From Peribacillus acanthi (GTDB lineage: Bacteria; Bacillota; Bacilli; Bacillales; DSM-1321), in the NCBI RefSeq assembly GCF_003073175.1, contig NZ_QBBX01000027.1, positions 1 through 33,951 of the forward strand: 33,951 nucleotides of DNA, read 5' to 3'. The notes beneath the pieces were generated by a model. That model was not told the DNA's origin, ran no database searches, and was given only the letters and a program-made list of their open reading frames with translations. Shown here one piece after another: positions 31,519 to 33,951 of the stretch; position 1 is the first letter of the stretch, and each line of letters opens with the position of its first letter. The translations under genes and the position numbers were made by a program.

Positions 31519-31908
31519 ATATTGCACCTCCATTAGACTAAATCATGAACTACATCATATTAGCACAGTAAGGGTAATGGTTAACAATTTTTAGTATCCA
31601 CTATTTACAAGATTTACTACATGCTTCACATTTCTAACAACCTTGTAACTTTTTTACTAACCTTAGACCCCAAGCCAAATACTCTATGGGCTCATAATAG
31701 AATTATCACTTCAGTAAATTTTATTACTTTCTATTTAACTTTCCCTACAAAGCAACTAACTGTTCTATATTTTTTACTTTCAAAATGCTACGAAATTCTA
31801 AAAATAGGAATTTTTTTACTTTTATTTTGTAATATTTGTCACAAACGTGTTATAATTTTCATTATATTAAAAATATTTAGATAGAATTCAAACAAAGGGG
31901 GTTATGGT
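31519..31908. other. Divergent intergenic region
   Basis: This region holds the promoters of the permease pair (leftward) and the ABC permeases (rightward, 31827-31856). A rightward 87-codon frame at 31621-31884 lacks a ribosome binding site and overlaps the promoter, so it is not called. Confidence 0.6.
31827..31856 (+). promoter_or_regulatory. Promoter of the ABC permease genes
   Basis: TTGTAA (31827-31832) and TATAAT (31851-31856) are 18 nt apart, 52 nt before the start codon. Confidence 0.6.
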
Positions 31909-32811
31909 TTGGTTTGGCAAATCACCAAAAGTTTCCTTATTTTTCTCTTAATACTGACCGGATTTATCTTAATCCTTTTACTACCAAGAGAAAAAGAGGT
32001 AGTGGTTTTTTCTGTTCATCATGTAGAAACTAAGTATCCATTTAGTTTTGAACTATATAAGGAAAGAATCGATGATTTTATCCATCACTTCCAAACTGAA
32101 AAAGGCTTCGGAACAGTAGAAAGAACGGGCATACCCATTAAAGATGAAGTTAAAGAAATGCTCGGAAGAAGTATTAAAATCGTCATCCCTTCCTTTATAA
32201 TAAGCGTCTCATTGGGCATACTCTTTGGAGTCGTAAGGTTTTATAACAGAAGCAGGAAATTAGGAAAGATACAAGCTACCCTTTCTTGGTTTTTTTCCTC
32301 GATCCCTGACTTTTTTCTTTATATCGCAATCCAGTACATGTTTATCAAATTGATACGGGTTGGATTCCCTCATTTTAATTTGTACGGAAGCGATCAGTGG
32401 TATAGCTTTATTCTACCTTTATGTGCAGTCAGCCTGTTTCCCTTTATTCATATGTCCAATTTCACAACCGCTGCCTTGGAAAATGAAATGGGACAGGAAT
32501 ATTTACGAACCGTCTATGCAAAAGGCTTAGATAAAACCAAAGCTCTAGTGCACATGCTTTGGAATTGTTGGTCTACTTTACTGAATCAGACTCAATTAGT
32601 GATGCTATACATATTATCTAGCTTGCCAATCATCGAAAAATTGTCTGGGTATAATGGTGCGGGATATCAATTATTGCAAAGCATTCTGGAAAATGAAGAA
32701 GCAAGAGCATTAGCTTATATGCTTCCTTTTTTAGGATTCATGTTCGCTGCTATGGTTCTTACGCAAATTTTAAAGAATGTTTTAGTTCCTAAGGAAGCGA
32801 GGGGAATGTAA
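31909..32811 (+). CDS. ABC transporter permease (DppB/OppB-like)
   Basis: A 300-aa membrane subunit of a dipeptide/nickel-type ABC importer. Helix 1 is at residues 6-25, followed by a polar extracytoplasmic segment (about 26-88) and five more helices. The cytoplasmic EAA-like loop is ENEMGQEYLRTVYAKGLDKT, which contacts the ATPase; the preceding S-F-P-FIHMSNFTTAALE is typical. The start is TTG at 31909, with AAAGGGGG 7 nt upstream. Its stop overlaps the ATG of the next gene (TAATG), indicating coupling. No ATPase or solute-binding gene is visible within the window. Confidence 0.87.
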   Translation: MVWQITKSFLIFLLILTGFILILLLPREKEVVVFSVHHVETKYPFSFELYKERIDDFIHHFQTEKGFGTVERTGIPIKDEVKEMLGRSIKIVIPSFIISVSLGILFGVVRFYNRSRKLGKIQATLSWFFSSIPDFFLYIAIQYMFIKLIRVGFPHFNLYGSDQWYSFILPLCAVSLFPFIHMSNFTTAALENEMGQEYLRTVYAKGLDKTKALVHMLWNCWSTLLNQTQLVMLYILSSLPIIEKLSGYNGAGYQLLQSILENEEARALAYMLPFLGFMFAAMVLTQILKNVLVPKEARGM

Positions 32812-33728
32812 TGAGAGTATTCAACCACATAAAAATGAATCCTCTTTTATGGCTGGGGTTAACCATGTTGGCTGCTTTAGTTTACGTGACTTTTTTTGGA
32901 AAATATTTGCCGGTGGTCGATCAAAAACTGAACACCATTTTGTATGTAATGGATGAAAATAAAAAGCCTATAATTCCTCCATACCCTCCTTCTGAAGAGC
33001 ACTTAATGGGTACTGACACTAAAGGTAGGGATATGCTAAGCTTACTCGTCATGGGTGCAAAAGAAACCATGGCGATCATCGTCCTTATTACACTCATACG
33101 TTATCTAGTTGCCATACCATTAGCTTTTTTAGCTCATAAGAATATTTTAGGGGCAAGAACCATCTTGCAATGGTTGAACGGATTTCTATCCTATATCCCA
33201 ACCATTGTTGTCGTAATTTTACTTGTAACCCTCCCACCAATCCTCACGACAGATATCCGACCAGTGTATATCATCCTTATACTCGCGTTCGTGGAAATAG
33301 GTAGAGCGGCTGATATGATTAAATTAGAATTCGATGAGCTGTCTTCAAAGGAATTCATTAAAGCGGGTATTGCGAGTGGGGCAACCCCCTTTACCATGCT
33401 GAAAACCTACTACCTACCATTCCTTTATGGAAAAATCGCTGTCTATATGATTACTGATCTAGGGCGTGTACTTTTCATATTGGGTCAGCTAGGATTCATT
33501 GGTATCTTCATCTCGCAGGAACTGGTTCAACAAGTAAGTGGATTATCCAAGCTAGTTAATAATTCTATTACTTGGCCAGCTATGTTCATTGATGCCTTCA
33601 ATGATATTCGTGGACCGATTTGGATCCCATTCTTCGCAGCACTTGCCATGACATATACAATTTTCACCTTCAATTTGATCGCACAAGGATTGCAAAACTT
33701 ATTTAAGAAAAAAGTACGGTTTATTTGA
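32811..33728 (+). CDS. ABC transporter permease (DppC/OppC-like)
   Basis: A 305-aa second permease. The loop after helix 1 has EEHLMGTDTKGRDMLSLLVMGA, the DppC/OppC signature, and the EAA loop is LSSKEFIKAGIASGATPFTM with YYLPF after it. Six helices are predicted. It forms the heterodimeric channel with the preceding gene, whose stop overlaps this ATG. The substrate class (peptide, nickel or other) cannot be set without the binding protein. The rightward unit ends here, and the next gene is convergent. Confidence 0.88.
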   Translation: MRVFNHIKMNPLLWLGLTMLAALVYVTFFGKYLPVVDQKLNTILYVMDENKKPIIPPYPPSEEHLMGTDTKGRDMLSLLVMGAKETMAIIVLITLIRYLVAIPLAFLAHKNILGARTILQWLNGFLSYIPTIVVVILLVTLPPILTTDIRPVYIILILAFVEIGRAADMIKLEFDELSSKEFIKAGIASGATPFTMLKTYYLPFLYGKIAVYMITDLGRVLFILGQLGFIGIFISQELVQQVSGLSKLVNNSITWPAMFIDAFNDIRGPIWIPFFAALAMTYTIFTFNLIAQGLQNLFKKKVRFI

Positions 33729-33742
33729 ACAAATTAAATTGT

Positions 33743-33907
33743 TCACCACTCGTCACTACGTCGACTTTCAAAGGATGCTCCCTTTTTCATTCTAACGGGT
33801 TCTCTTTTGAGGTGCAAAATCATAAATAACAGTACAAATAACGTAGTAAAAAGCATGGTGATTAGCAAGATTAAGTCCATATAATTGTGTAAAAAGAAAA
33901 GAGTCAT
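33743..33907 (-). CDS. Small single-helix membrane protein (54 aa)
   Basis: A 54-aa protein with one hydrophobic helix (about residues 11-32) and a positively charged C-terminal tail containing KREPVRMKK and SRRSDEW. I do not recognise a family. AAGGAG lies 4 nt upstream of the ATG, and the stop of the preceding leftward gene falls one base before the start, so the pair is coupled. The gene lies 14 nt beyond the convergent permease stop. It is well supported as a translated small gene although nothing is known of its role. Confidence 0.7.
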   Translation of the reverse strand: MTLFFLHNYMDLILLITMLFTTLFVLLFMILHLKREPVRMKKGASFESRRSDEW

Positions 33908-33908
33908 T

Positions 33909-33951
33909 TTACTCCTTCTTGGCTACAATGTTTTCAACGACGATAAACAAT
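33909..33951 (-). CDS. C-terminal end of a gene cut by the window edge
   Basis: The last 14 codons read LFIVVENIVAKKE and stop (TAA, 33909-33911). The frame is open to the window end. Its ribosome-binding-like GAAGGAG tail serves the small gene that follows. Nothing can be said about its function. Confidence 0.5.
   Translation of the reverse strand, partial: LFIVVENIVAKKE

Noticed and set aside
31534-31600. Zur box before the YcgR-like permease
   Set aside because: I looked for TCGTAAT-type palindromes because of the His-rich partner, but no convincing match is present.
31621-31884. Rightward 87-codon open frame
   Set aside because: No ribosome binding site, low-complexity hydrophobic sequence from AT-rich DNA, and overlap with a good promoter.

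Overview
The window looks like chromosomal DNA of a low-GC, Gram-positive Bacillaceae member. The evidence is AT-rich sequence, strong GGAGG-type ribosome binding sites, frequent TTG and GTG starts, a Bacillus-type cre box, stem-loop-plus-T-run terminators, and genes typical of the group (YwbE, YcgQ/YcgR-like pair, CarD, DUF3231, DUF4253, GrpB). I see no rRNA, tRNA, CRISPR array, insertion sequence or prophage. The species cannot be told from the sequence alone.

Layout. 1-4.1 kb: a degenerate ~21-nt repeat array, ywbE, a leftward GNAT / alpha-beta hydrolase / DUF4260 group, and a SEC-C protein. 4.2-7.6 kb: an unrecognised 393-aa gene, then a decayed tandem duplication. Two copies of [~20-nt repeat array, leftward DUF4253 gene, rightward gtrA-like gene] can be traced; each copy keeps a different gene and the other is a fragment. 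7.4-12.6 kb: small proteins, GrpB, a lipoprotein, an MFS exporter, a GyrI-like protein and a DUF1295 membrane enzyme. 12.6-14.3 kb: a fusion of FakA-type (DAK2) and FakB-type (DegV) parts.

14.4-18.6 kb is an apparent catabolic module: acetoacetyl-CoA synthetase and an ACS-family MFS permease in one operon, divergent from a TetR regulator. The shared promoter region holds two similar palindromes and, towards the permease, a cre box. 18.9-22.4 kb: CarD, a GC-rich intergenic block that may be a dispersed repeat, a NUDIX hydrolase, and an MFS pump divergent from an HxlR regulator, with four related palindromes between them. 22.5-24.7 kb: a 59-codon C-terminal remnant of a 2',3'-cyclic-nucleotide phosphodiesterase/5'-nucleotidase, then a NERD-UvrD nuclease-helicase.

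24.8-28.3 kb is a reactive-sulfur detoxification locus. A CstB-like persulfide dioxygenase/rhodanese, a DUF202 protein and a membrane-anchored rhodanese form an operon behind a consensus promoter overlapped by a CsoR/CstR-like operator. A second MBL protein with the reverse domain order (rhodanese first) lies upstream. 28.7-34 kb: a DUF3231 protein, a YcgR/YcgQ-like permease pair with a His/Cys-rich loop, two dipeptide-type ABC permease subunits, and at the right edge a 54-aa membrane protein plus the tail of another gene.

Starts were moved from the longest ORF wherever a Shine-Dalgarno sequence clearly favours an internal codon; each case is noted. Family assignments come from recognising motifs by eye, without database searches.
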